From Muricea muricata (lineage: Eukaryota; Cnidaria; Anthozoa; Malacalcyonacea; Plexauridae): 64,000 nt of DNA. This document shows positions 49,616-61,086 of this stretch, piece after piece; the first letter of the stretch is position 1; every line of letters starts with the position of its first letter. The notes beneath the pieces were generated by a model that ran no database searches, had not been told where the DNA came from, and was given only the letters and a program-made list of their open reading frames with translations. The DNA lies in the NCBI GenBank assembly GCA_963855995.1, contig OY979719.1:2604001-2668000 (forward strand), given 5' to 3'. The translations under genes were made by a program, and so were the position numbers.

Positions 49616-50656
49616 GAGAAAGATACATGGTTGAATTTGGGAAAAATCTGGGATATTAATAAAGATCCTCTAACCGTTATCTCTAGGACAATTGGTAAGG
49701 GAGGAGAGCTAGTGTGCTTCTTTCTAATGAGTTTTGGATCTCGGTATGATGGATTAAATCCAATCACTGCATCATATCTGAAGAAGCAAATCGGTATTCC
49801 TAAATTTCTCTACGGATCTGAGCTTTGGAAGTTAAGTAAAAAGATATAATTGAATTGGAACGCATCCAAAATATCATGCTCCGCATTATGCAGGGCATTT
49901 CTCCCTGGTACATCTGGTTCAGCTGCAAGAGGACTTTTGGAAATGTTACCAATCGGGGTTGAAACTGAATGACGTAAGCTTTGTTTCTTGGAAAGGTTGA
50001 TAAATATTGGTGCCGGTGTAGTGTGCCGACGTGTTTTGTTCATCAGATTGGCTCGTTGGAAATGGAATCATAAAGTTAAAATGACCAGCTTTGTACCAGA
50101 TATAGCTGACGTTTCGGAAAAATATGAACTCTTGGATTATTTGTTGGAATTTGAAAAAAAAATTTTTTCGAAAAAAAAGAAGTGGAAAAAGACCGTGAAC
50201 AAACATATATATGGAAAACATAATTGTATGTGGCAAGAGAAAATCGAAAAAAATGAGCAACTATACTTCTATTCAAAAGTCCGAACAAAGAGGGAAATCG
50301 CTGAATGGTGGGTTCTTGCAAAAGAGTATCCAAATCATCTCCTAGAAATAACCAACGTGGTCAGACTGCTCTGTGGTTCATATAAAAACAGGGGGAAACG
50401 CATTTCTAATCCAGTTGTATACACAGATGTTTGTGATATCCGTGGGAAAAGGTTTGTGTTACATTGTTCAGCCTCATATGATGAGAGGGAAAATCTATGG
50501 AATCGGATAGTGGACAGTTTTGCAGTCGAACAAACAGTATATTTAGTAGCTTTATCTGACTTAGATTTTGTATTAATCATTCTAGGGCAAAATAGAGAAA
50601 CATTGGGATTAAACAATGAATTAAGAAAGTCATTTTTGCTGAAATCGGCGAACTAA
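49616..50656 (+). pseudogene. Degenerate non-LTR retrotransposon C-terminal region
   Basis: A plus-strand coding remnant is broken by frameshifts near 49,848 and 49,970. Piece one (49,631-49,849) reads RYDGLNPITASYLKKQIGI then PKFLYGSELWKLS. Piece two in another frame reads IELERIQNIMLRIMQG. Piece three (49,988-50,656, 222 aa open) starts MERLINIGAG and ends with a DVCDIRGKRFVLHCSASYDE RENLW segment. This is the usual reverse-transcriptase thumb followed by the C-terminal Cys/His region in which a His-Cys and R-x-x-L/W motif recur. The catalytic palm is absent. It lies directly against the satellite array, so the 5' truncation point is at the array edge. Confidence 0.75.
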
Positions 50657-52814
50657 ATCTCATATTGCTTTAATAAAATTAAACTGTTCTATCAATATAG
50701 ATAATGATTGTTATCAACTAATTAATTAAGAGGAGAATTTTTTCTAGGTCGCGTAAACGCGCTCAAAACCCATGACGTCGTTATCATAGATATAGGAGAC
50801 CTAGATTGCTGACTCGGCGCAGCAGGCGTGGCAATTTTTAAAATTCAAAATGGCGGCTCAACCGGGCAAAAATCATAGAGCGGTATAGGGAAAAACCATG
50901 TTTTTTGCATTTTACGTCGTCCTACAGCTTCCGATCCCGTTCCGACTCATTATTTTGGAAAGAGCTAACCGATGCGAAGGTTTTGAATGTATGTTTGTTA
51001 TAATTAGTACATTTTGCAATTTATATTTTACATTTTTACAACTGGGCAAAGGTGGGTAAAGATCAAAAGCGTGCGAACCTGTCGGCCTGGTTTCATTTCC
51101 TATGAATTTCTTCGGTCTTTTACGAGATTTTCCAACGTAACGAGATATATATCTAGTTATTCTAAGATCTAGTACTGTTTATTTAGTTCTTTCATCGTTT
51201 TTTTCGACCAAAATACAGTATTTTCATCTGAAATTTCTGCTGTGGCAATGCATGCCAAAAATATCTGAATATTTTCCAGTATATATTATGGATAATAAAA
51301 TATCTATTGCTTTTTAACTACCCATGTATAAGCATGCCTGAATATTGTCCAGCATATACCTATGAATAATAAAATATTGTTCATATACCTACTATCCATG
51401 GTATAACTGCCAGGTCCTTCCATAAGTATTAAGTCTATATAATACTGTACATTTGTACACCATATATCCTTCATATAAAAAGAATAGTTTAAGACAATAA
51501 ATCATATAAAAAGTATACTTTAAGACAATAAAATAACAAAGCTTTCAATAGCATAAAAACAACTTGTTTTGTAAATACTGTAATGACAACAAAATGTAGT
51601 TTTGAGTTTGTTGGCTACATATAATACCATAATATAAAACTATTTACAGTTTTAATTATGCAAAGAATGTTAGACCAAATAAGATCTTGTTTTGAACATC
51701 ATGCAACAATTCTGTCAAAGACTTTTGTTCACATTAGTGAACCAATAATACATCTTTCCCTTAAGTTTGCACTATTTTAACTTCTCATAACCAATCCCAG
51801 CATGTAACAAATTGAATAACAGCAATGAAATGGGCAGACTGGATGTCAACTAAATATTCAGTCTGGCATGCATGAGAAACACTTTATACCTGACAACTTT
51901 ATTAATATTACAGGAGAGCAAGTAATAGACCAATCTGAAAAAGATGCCATCCCATCTATTTTTGATTATCCTTTCCACCTTGTTAAGACCATGAACACAT
52001 TGATATTGTCTTGTCAGAGGTTTTACTCAAACTTTGTTTTGGCAAAGGAAATCCATCCCAGAGGCGAAAGCTGAATAGCTTTATTCTTTTTGGCAATGAC
52101 TGACTAATCAATATGGCCTGGACTGTAAAAAATCAATCAGGTGTCTTGGGGAGGGAACTAAGATACTTTAACAATTTAATGCATAGCTATACTATACACA
52201 AATTAGTTAGTTACTTCAAATTAATGCATTGAAAACTTTTTCTGGCATTAGCTCTCAATAAAAACCTGATTGTTTCATCACTTTTCACAGTCTAGGCCAT
52301 ATGGACTTGAGATTCCGTGACACATCTGCAGCAGCAAGGTCATAGTAAACAAAGCATCAGAGTTTTCAAACCAGCAGAGTAGTAGACCAGATAAATCAAG
52401 CAAAATAGGTTGAAACTTCACAATATTATTCCCTGTTTTATGTTCCAACCTAGATCCTTAAGAAAAAAAGTACCCAAAGAACCCAAACCTTTATTTTCTG
52501 CAACAAATTGTCTCGAACATTTCGAACAGCTCAACCGGCCAAATGCTATGATCTTCAGAAAACGTTTCGCGATCGATTATTTCGACTTTAATGAACTTAA
52601 ATTGTACAAATATACATTCAAAACCTTCGCATCAGTTAGCTCTTTCCAAAATAATGTGTTATGACGGGATCGGAAGCTGTAGGACGACGTAAAATGCAAA
52701 AAACATGGTTTTCCCCTATACCACTCTATGATTTTTGCCCGGTTGAGCCGCCATTTTGAATGCTCATAGTTGCCACGCGCATGCCTTATGAATTCTACCA
52801 CAGTCAGCAATCTA

Positions 52815-53067
52815 CAATCAGTGACATTGAAATTAGGGACACTTACATCAAAAAGACATTATTTAATATATTTATGGAAAATTCACCTGTAAACCCCCTC
52901 CCCCCGTTTCAATGTTGCTATTTTGGCCCGAAAAATCATTGGCTTCATCATACAAAACAATAGCAGTTGCTACTAAAATTATTTCCTATTTGAACAACAT
53001 TGAAAAGGGGGAAGGGGGGTAGGTTGTGCGTTTTGGGCAATCGTTCCAATAATTATGTCACTGATTG
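52815..53067. mobile_element. TA-flanked MITE nested in the right arm
   Basis: A 253-base element with ends CAATCAGTGACA and TGTCACTGATTG, each flanked by TA (52,813-52,814; 53,068-53,069). Subterminal CCCCCTCCCCCCGTTTCAAT pairs with ATTGAAAAGGGGGAAGGGGG. Tc1/mariner type by target site. Confidence 0.85.
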
Positions 53068-53077
53068 TAGGTCTCCT

Positions 53078-53779
53078 AACACCGCGGAAAAACGTCTGCG
53101 CATGCGCAAGTACTTAAAAATATTGTGGGGAATTTAAATCCCGTTTCCTGAAGCAAAATCATTCCTTTTAATTGCTGAAGATAAGTGAAACAAACAAAAC
53201 AACATTAGGTCGAGTAGTTTGGCTATTAATAAGTAGTTTTCTAAGGTTAAGAACACAAAATTTAATTTAAAAATTGACGTTTGAGTCCGAGAGGCGTGCG
53301 AGTACTTCTTGAAAAATTCTCGAACACCGGATTAAAACACAAGAGTTTTGCAAACTATGAAAGAGTTTCGCATTTGCATATGCTTAAGTTGTATAGCAGG
53401 TCATTACCTTTAAATACAGTCAACGCAAAATTTTTTCATTCTACGCAAAAAAAGTTATTGGCAAAAATGTGGATAAAATTACCCTATGGAAAATTTCCTT
53501 GTTCATTCGGTCGAGTAGCTTTCGTAAACAATAAATTTTTCATTACTCACCTTTGGCCTGCATCTAAAATAATATTATTTTCTAGGCATGTAAACTACAA
53601 TTATTTCTTGTTTTTAAGTTCATACGTTCGTTGGTTAGCTAATAATTTTACTCCAAAGGCACATATGTGAGGTACTTCTTTTCACCGCCATATTGCGAAA
53701 TAAACAAGCTCGAAACACCCGATTTATAAAGCCAATCTCAGTAAAATTGACGCATGCGCAGACGTTTTTCCGCGGTGTT
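53078..53779. mobile_element. MITE with 9-base target-site duplication
   Basis: A 702-base element with terminal inverted repeats of about 29 bases starting AACACCGCGGAAAAACGTCT and including GCGCATGCG. AGGTCTCCT is duplicated at 53,069-53,077 and 53,780-53,788. A 9-base duplication fits Mutator-like elements. An open frame of 129 codons inside has no recognisable motif and I do not call it a gene. Confidence 0.85.
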
Positions 53780-53967
53780 AGGTCTCCTATATCTATGGAG
53801 GAACCATATATGTCAAATTCAATATGGCGGCAAATGTGCAATATTCCTAGTAAAACATATTGAATTATTCACATTTGTAGTCGTCGTTTTATAATATACA
53901 TATGATTTGTAATTTTGAACTGATCTGCGATAGATTAATTTTTATTTTATTCTTTTAAAATATTGAA

Positions 53968-56900
53968 ATGAGGAGAAAAGGGCTTGTAATAGGTTCAGTT
54001 GTTACGTTTGTAGCAGCAGGCAGTGGTATTGGGTATTTTTTTGGCGGTGTGAAAGAAGCTCGTCAAGCCTGGCAAGGCATTGTAAGATCTACGAGTACAG
54101 CTTTGACCGTGAGTAATGAGTAGTAGTACTACAGGTAGAAAAAGGGGTAGGGTATGCTTTGGAAGATGGCTTAAGACTCGTATCGTGGGTGCATGCATAG
54201 GGAGAGGGGGGAGCTTCACCTCCCAAGTTTGACCGGAAACCCCCAAGTTTGACCAGCAACGTTAAGTAGTTGGGCTATTGGTACTAAAGTGTCCCTTTCT
54301 AAAAAAGAAAACATTAAAAAAAAGTAAAATTTCACCATCAAAATGTGGAATGCTCGTGGCCAGGATGCTTGTCCGGTAGATGGTAGACTAATGTCCACCC
54401 CCAACCCTCCAAAAAAGATTTTTAGGCATGTACACCTATGTATAGACATATGCATGAAAATGGAAAATCCCTTCATTATTTGTTATAAACTTTATTATAT
54501 AAAGTACAGTGCTTATAGGGTTTCGAGCACTGATAAAAGTGATAATCTCACATGTGAGATTATTTATGATAATTTCACATGTAAAAATATTTGCTTTTTT
54601 AAATTTTTAATCAATCATAGGTTCTGTATATTTTATATTGGTAGAAAAGACTGTAGTTTATGTAATAAGTTGGCTGAAATCGACTATAACTTTTGGAGGG
54701 GCTCAATCATGAGACTTGGATCAAATATGATAAGGCATCTTTTATATTTTCTTGCTCCACTATTTTCTCAATTTTAACTTTTAAAGAATAAACCATAAGC
54801 TATAAACGTGGTTTTAGTTAAAAAAATCAGGGGTAATAAAATGGAGTTATTATATTCTCTTTAATCAATTCAGGTTCTTCAAATAAGTTATGATTACAAG
54901 ACAACCTTGTGGAAATTAGACAAAACAAGTGAACTGTACAAGGAGTTACAGTCTCAGGTATTGCATTTCCATAAATATTTAAATTACCTAGCTGTTAATG
55001 ATCAAAATTGTGTGCCCCTATTTACATAAAATTTACTGAGCTAACTTCCTGAAACTGTTCAAGTTATTCTATCCTTTTGGTAGTTCAAAATTGTATGTCA
55101 CATGTTAATTGTAACTTAACTATAACTTTGTTCAAACCACAGGTACACAGTAGATCAGCTGAAAGGCTACGTGATTTGTGCTTTCGTAATGCTGGACTTT
55201 ACATAAAGATTGGGCAACATTTAGGATCTTTAGATTATTTGCTTCCAAAAGAGTATACTAAAGTTCTTAAAGTTTTCCATCATACGGCCCCGAGAAGCTC
55301 TTTGGAAGATATCCATCATGTGATCCGGAATGAGCTTGGTCAAATGCCTGATGAACTGTTTGACTGTTTTGATGCTGATCCACTTGGTATGAGGTATTTA
55401 CCATATACTATACAAACCTGCTAAATTTGTGAGTTTGCATCTGGACTTGTGTTAAATTGAGCCACAAATGTTATGTTTTGTGGCACTAACTTTGAACAAG
55501 TCCCTCCCCCTCCTTGATTAATAGCACAGTTTATTGTAGTGCTGTGCACCAGAGCCGGGGGGCCGGAGCCAGAATTTTGCCCTATTTTGCCTGAGCCGGA
55601 GTTTGTCCACCTCCGGCAAAACTCCAGCAGCACTTATGTATTTGTGCTGCAATCTTCTATCACAGATCAACGAAAAAACTAACTTCATCGACGAAAAAGT
55701 AAATACAGCCTAATACGGTTTGCCACAAACATACAAAATATAATTATGGTATTTTGCGTTTTTTTTGTAACTGTGACCTCCGCAAGACGGAAAAGCGCTT
55801 GAAAATTTTATCTGAAAATCTCATCAAACGCTGCTACGCTATGCTTACAATTGTCAACATGAAAGCTCCAATATGCGTTTTTAAGAATAACTGAAACATT
55901 ACTATTAACTGTATGTTTTTCCAGAAGAGAAAATGCTTCTCGTTTTGCAAATACAATACCGTGCATTATGCATATTACAAAATGTTAATGCAAAGAATGC
56001 AAAGTGTTAAATAAAAAACCAAAATGGTACTGTCTACTTTAAACTGTAAAAATTTCCAATTTTGACAAATTTGCACACAAACTTAAAATTTTCTGCAGGA
56101 GCGGGAGTTTTTTTTTTGCCGGAGCCGGAGGTGAAAAAACTGGAGTTTGCACAGCTCTAGTTTATTGTAGACAAAGTTACTGTGCATGTTTCAGGTTCTG
56201 CTTCTCTGGCACAAGTCCACAAGGCTGTTTTAAAAGATGGCCGTACTGTTGCTGTCAAGGTTCAACACAAAAATATCCAGGATCATTCTTCAAGTGATGT
56301 TAAAACAATGGAAGTATGTAAAAACTATCAAAAAATTTCCTCTATAACTTTGAACGTTTTATCAACAATCTTTAGTTTGTTGCCTTGGCGGATGTGTGTG
56401 TTTCTTACCATTTTTTAATGGTTTGTCTTGATTTATTTTTCAAGTTCTTAGTGAACATTGTGAAGAGAGTATTTCCTGAATTTCAATTTACTTGGCTGGT
56501 TGAAGAAACAAAAAAGAACCTACCACTGGAATTAGATTTTCTCAATGAAGGCAAGAACTCTGAAAAACTACAGGAGAAGTTCTCAAAATTAAAGTTTCTA
56601 AAGGTTTTTTAAAGTTTCATATGGGTTTTTCTATTGTTTCTTGGTAACATATGTACATAGTAAAAATTAGGTATGATATTTTCAGTGCATGCTTCACTGA
56701 GGAAAGATTTATCATTTCTGTTAAAGCTTTAAACTTCTTATATTGGTATTTCTGTGGTGATGACTTACTTTCTCAGCTGAGCTCTCTTAGCCTGTTCCTT
56801 GTGAACGCTTCTGATAAGGTCCAGACGGGAAAGAGGTGCTTTCTTATTCCTTGTTAAAGTAAGCATATTCTTGTAGATTCCTAAGGTTTTCTGGAAGTTC

Positions 56901-59066
56901 TCCAGCAAAAGAGTTCTTACAATGGAATATTGTGAAGGTGGTTATGTAAATGACTTAGACTACATGCAAATCCACAAAATTTCATCAAATGAGGTAAAAT
57001 TTCATTCCTTTTCATTATTTGTCTTAATGTATTTCAGAAAAAAAACAAACTGCACATGATTAAAATAAACAACAAATATATGAATATTTTACAACAATGG
57101 ATATCCACCATGACACAGAAATTTTTCCTTTTTTCTAGGTCTCCAGCAAAGTTGGTCAAATTTACAGTGAAATGATATTCGTACAAGGCTGTATTCATTG
57201 TGACCCCCACCCAGGAAACATATTAATACGAAAGAACAGCAGGGGAGTTGTCGAAATTGTCCTGTTAGATCACGGACTGTATCATGTAAGTACTATAATT
57301 GCGTATGTACCATATAAGGAAAGGTTTCTTTAAATAGCCAGTTTAAAATTGTTGGATCCCTGCTAGAATTTTTGGGAAAATGGCTGTTAATAGTGCATGA
57401 GTGGCGTAATTCGTTCAATAAACGTCTTTTACCTCTATTAAAATCGTGGGTTTGGACACTTAGGTCACCTTACGAAGTGAAATGTTCTCTCAAGAGTTTT
57501 AGCTTTGTCCAGTCAATGCTTTGCTAAAAGTCGCCACTATTCTCTGGGTATTCCAGTTTCTACCGACAGCGAATAACATTTCATCAGAAAGTTAGCGACC
57601 CCTTAATTTAAGCCGTTCTGCTGAAAAGTACTTTCCATATTTTTTGCATCTCTTTTGATTCCAATCTGTTGCGTTCGCACCGTGCAGACAATAGAGAGGT
57701 TCAGATTTGACTTTCTCTACAACTACCGCTACCTTTTTCCGATTTTTAAACAATTGCATTGGTTAATCGGATAGGTCCAGCGCATCTGATTGGCTGAAAG
57801 ATAGATTAGGGTAGCGGTAGAGGTACTCGAAGCCAAATCTGAATCAACGCGAACTCGTACCAAACAAATTCGCATTACATGACAAACCGTTTGATCAACT
57901 GTTTAGGAAATAACTGACGATTTTCGTGTGAACTACTGCAAACTCTGGCAAGCAATCATCTCTGCAGATTTAGAAGGTATCAAAAAGTACAGTGAGAAGA
58001 TGCATGTTGGTGAGTTCTACGGTATCTTCGCTTGTATGCTCGCCGCGCGCACCTGGGACACGGTTTTAAGCGGAATGAAGAAAACACCATTCTCGCAGAA
58101 TGAGGTAAGTGAGATGATAACATAGTGTGGGCGGGAGGAGGGGGGGGGGAGAAGTGTTTTGAAAGAAGATGACGGTTTGGGGTTGTCAAAAGTGGGTGGC
58201 CGTAGTATGAAGATTTAAAAAGTCTTTACAAATGTTATTGCTGGAAAGATTACCGACTATCACATCACTGTTGGCGGGGTTTTTCCATCGAAAGCCCAAA
58301 CTATCGCCGATTTTTTAATTAACCCAAGGCACAGAAATGTAAGGTAAACCTAAAATGTCCTGGTATTATGACTGGCCTTTTGATATAAAACTCATCATTG
58401 CTTGTGATTTGCTCTGCAGAAAACCAGTTTTTATATATAGCTGATTGTCTTTCATTGTTATAACCAGCCACTCACAAAGCCTCTGACGTATAGTACTGAG
58501 GTTGGCACCTGACGACCCGCAAGTATTACAGCTCTTGTTACATCGACATATTTGTCAATATTTGAATAAATGGAAAAATCTCCAAGGTTGTTAAGCTTTG
58601 CTTTCTCTTGCCAGCGAATTTATACAGTTGAGTAAAAATCACTTGAAAACTACTTGAACTTCCCTCTTCTTTAATTCAGATGCAAGAACTTCGTAAGTCC
58701 GTAGCAATGTACCTCAGCGATATTTCAAATGTGTTAAACCGCGTTCCTCGGCAGATGTTGCTTATCTTTAAAACAAACGATCTTCTTCGAGGTATAGACC
58801 ACCAACTGGAAACCAGTGAAACTTCCAGATCGTTTGTGACGATGTCAAAATGTTGCGCGGAAGCTGTTGCAACGGAGGAGTTGAAATCCTGTGGGACTTG
58901 GCTCGAGCGTTTTATGGTGTACGGCCGCTGGTCGGTAGATCGCGCACGCATTGCGTTGTATCAAGTTAGTGTCCAGGACTTCTCGATTCCCACCGAAATT
59001 CTCACGTTTGTTGCCACAAATGTGGTTAGTGTGCTTGTCTTTTCACTGTTATTTGGTATCCGCTGA
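53968..59066 (+). CDS. ADCK1: ADCK1, mitochondrial UbiB-family atypical kinase (nine coding exons)
   Basis: Exons by reading frame and GT-AG junctions: 53,968-54,108; 54,874-54,957; 55,143-55,386; 56,195-56,313; 56,445-56,603; 56,877-56,993; 57,139-57,285; 57,907-58,104; 58,680-59,066. The product is 531 aa, close to the roughly 530 of vertebrate ADCK1. The N-terminus (MRRKGLVIGSVVTFVAAGSG) is a basic then hydrophobic mitochondrial anchor. The family KxGQ motif is K97-IGQ; the G-rich stretch is GSASLAQVHKA (157-167); the nucleotide-binding lysine is K178 in VAVKVQ; ELD (225-227) is the ExD motif; the catalytic loop is HCDPHPGN (308-315); and the metal-binding DHG is 332-334. All key residues are intact. 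UbiB proteins are ATP-binding/ATPase-like rather than ordinary protein kinases; in animals ADCK1 acts in mitochondrial membrane and cristae maintenance. Exon 5 has a weak donor (AAG|GTTTTT), placed by homology. Intron 3 holds a hAT-type MITE. Confidence 0.95.
55537..56159. mobile_element. hAT-type MITE in ADCK1 intron 3
   Basis: A 623-base element with ends TAGTGCTGTGCA and TGCACAGCTCTA, plus subterminal GGGGGCCGGAGCC / GGAGCCGGAGGTG. GTTTATTG is duplicated exactly at 55,529-55,536 and 56,160-56,167. An 8-base duplication with TAGNGCTGTGCA ends is hAT. It lies 150 bases after the exon 3 donor and 35 bases before the exon 4 acceptor, so it makes up most of the intron. Confidence 0.9.
57699..57852. 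repeat. Short inverted-repeat element in ADCK1 intron 7
   Basis: GTTCAGATTTGACTTTCTCT pairs loosely with the segment ending CCAAATCTGAATC, and TACCGCTACC with GGTAGCGGTA. A relative lies near 7,617 in A1. No duplication resolved. Confidence 0.5.
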
Positions 59067-59227
59067 CTCGCTGTTCATTGAGCCGCTTTTGGCTCAATGT
59101 GCTGTCATCGCACGAAAGATTTCTTTAAATTATTTAATTATTTTAATATATGAATGTGTACAATATATACAGAAGGTTTACAAAAGGAAAAAATTAGGAA
59201 TAGATATTTTTTAAAATCCTGAAAGAC
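59067..59227 (+). other. Probable ADCK1 3' untranslated region
   Basis: Sequence following the TGA stop at 59,064-59,066. I see no AATAAA within it, so the transcript end is not placed. It may run into the minisatellite that follows. Confidence 0.4.
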
Positions 59228-59720
59228 ATTTTTGAGTGTGGGCAAATTAGGAAACATTTTGTGAGAAATATTCTTTCCTTTTTTTTTTCATGTTTCCTAG
59301 TGTAGACAAACTACTGCAGGAAACATTTTGTGAGAAATATTCTTTCCTTTTTTTCATGTTTCCTAGTGTAGACAAACTACTGTAGGAAACATTTTGTGAG
59401 AAATATTCTTTCCTGTGAGAAATATTCTTTCCTTTTTTTTTCATGTTTTCTTGTGTAGACAAACTAGGAAACATTTTGTGAGAAATATTCTTTCCTGTGA
59501 GAAATATTCTTTCTTTTTTTCATGTTTCCTAGTGTAGACAAACTAGGAAACATTTTGTGAGAAATATTCTTTCCTGTGAGAAATATTCTTTCTTTTTTTC
59601 ATGTTTTCTAATGTTGGCAAACTAGGAAACATTTTGTGAGAAACATTACTTCCTAACGATGTTTTGTCATGTCTCCTAGTGTAGACGAACTAGGAAACAG
59701 TTTGTGAGAAACATTAGCTT
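59228..59720 (+). repeat. Minisatellite downstream of ADCK1, units 62-80 bases
   Basis: About seven imperfect units built from AGGAAACATTTTGTGAGAAA, TATTCTTTCC, a poly-T stretch, CATGTTTCCTAGTGTAGACA and AACT. Unit length varies because the TGTGAGAAATATTCTTTCC subunit is doubled in some copies (for example near 59,396-59,432 and 59,478-59,515). Confidence 0.9.
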
Positions 59721-59842
59721 GCATTAATATTGCTTACGCATGCCTGAATTGCTTGCATGTGGAGAAGACATGTGGAAATATGCATTGTCAGTTACACCAA
59801 AATGTTTTTGAATTTATTGGGAAACATTTTTGCTTTCTAGGG

Positions 59843-60246
59843 CAATGGACAATTTGCATTATGGACTAAAGGTCGAACCAGACAGGAAGAACGAAATCTT
59901 TTACTACAGCTAGAAAGAGCATCTTAAAATTAATAGAATTGCAAAGTTTGGTGGCGAAATGTTGTGAAATACGGAAAATATAGCCCTGCGAAGTTTACCA
60001 TTTTGTATATATTGTACCGCGCGTGGAAAAAGTTACCATTTTTGAGCTGAAATTGTCGCGAAAATGGTAAGTTTTCCCACGTAATATTTGCAAAATAAAT
60101 TCACAGGGCTGTATTTTCCGTATTTCACAACATTTCGCCACCAAACTTTGCAGTTCTACTAATCGTAGGATCCTCTTTTTAGCTGTAGTAAAGGATTTTG
60201 TTCTTGCCTAGATCGAATGTTAGTCTACAATGCAAATTGTCCATTG
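59843..60246. mobile_element. Long-hairpin MITE
   Basis: A 404-base palindromic element. The ends are CAATGGACAATTTGCA and TGCAAATTGTCCATTG; the arms also share TTTGGTGGCGAAATGTTGTG and TACGGAAAATA with their complements near 60,110-60,160. The centre is about 60,040. No target-site duplication resolved. Confidence 0.8.
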
Positions 60247-61086
60247 TTTCCACAATGTCGTTAAACTATGGAGTTTTGTGATGTATAGGAAACATAATGT
60301 TTTCGCAACAGTGTTTCTCAGATTGCCTCGGCCTTAAGGCTTAAAAATTTATGATATTAAATATTTTTGTAAGCGCACGGAATTTAAATTCATGGCAATA
60401 AAATTCAGTTGAATTTCAAAGCTCATTTATTTCCTTTGTCTTTGTAGATACAGCACAATACACCAGCGGTTCATTAAAGTCTGATATGATTACCCATCTT
60501 TCTAAACAAGTACAATTCCTTACTTTATCAAGATTTCCACATGTTTTGTACTTAAACTTTTCTTTGAAATCTTGTGCATTCATGATTGAACAATTTCCCA
60601 TTGTCCCGGTGTTACATTTGCTTGGAGTCTACGGTGTTCCCAAAATTTCAATGGAATTCACTGCGTAACTGCGATAAGGTTATTTATTTACTTTTCGCGT
60701 TGTTGAATTGACCAATTGACCCCCTGTTATTAGCGACAGTTGGTGTGTGATTAATGTGAAAACAATCTTTCATAAAGGCCGTCACACTTATTAATCTCCT
60801 CCGACAAACAAGTTTTTTTAAAGTGGATGTTTACGTTTCGTATCTGTACTGTACACTAATGTAGGCTTTCTATGAGTAAACCTGTGCCGATATTACTAAA
60901 ATTCGGTGGGACTACAGCTGATTTGGCTGTTGCATTGTAGTTTTGTGCAGAAATTAATGCGCAACCAATGTCAACAGAAAACATGAGAAGTTGCATACCA
61001 TGTCATACTGTTCAGCTGGATATCTGTATAGGCCGTCCCCATTCAATTACCGCTCAAGGTTTGCCTTACAGTTTAACTATTCCAAA
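60247..61086. other. Intergenic region upstream of the LamG gene
   Basis: No supported gene. A good acceptor-like tract (TTTCCTTTGTCTTTGTAG) ends at about 60,448 on the plus strand, so a 5' untranslated exon of the downstream gene is possible. A 61-codon minus-strand frame at 60,416-60,601 is not recognisable. The leader just before 61,087 contains in-frame upstream ATGs at 60,991 and 61,000. Confidence 0.4.

Larger units (their letters stand above)
50785..53797. mobile_element. Large inverted-repeat element hosting two nested MITEs
   Basis: The left end CATAGATATAGGAGACCTAG (50,785) is matched by the right end ...GGTCTCCTATATCTATG (to 53,797). Inner arms 50,805-51,005 and 52,600-52,812 are reverse complements (ACCGGGCAAAAATCATAGAG, ATTTTGGAAAGAGCTAACCG). 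The right arm is split twice: by a TA-flanked MITE (52,815-53,067) and a 9-base-duplication MITE (53,078-53,779). Deleting both in mind restores a continuous arm. The 1.6 kb interior (51,006-52,600) is AT-rich with no recognisable transposase. The outer target-site duplication is not evident. The right end is about 170 bases upstream of the ADCK1 start codon. Confidence 0.75.

Noticed and set aside
53281-53670. 129-codon frame inside the 9-base-duplication MITE
   Set aside because: No recognisable motif, lies within a non-autonomous hairpin element, and composition is AT-driven.
60416-60601. 61-codon minus-strand frame between the two genes
   Set aside because: Composition is plausible for protein but no family is recognised, and there is no supporting exon; recorded only in the intergenic note.
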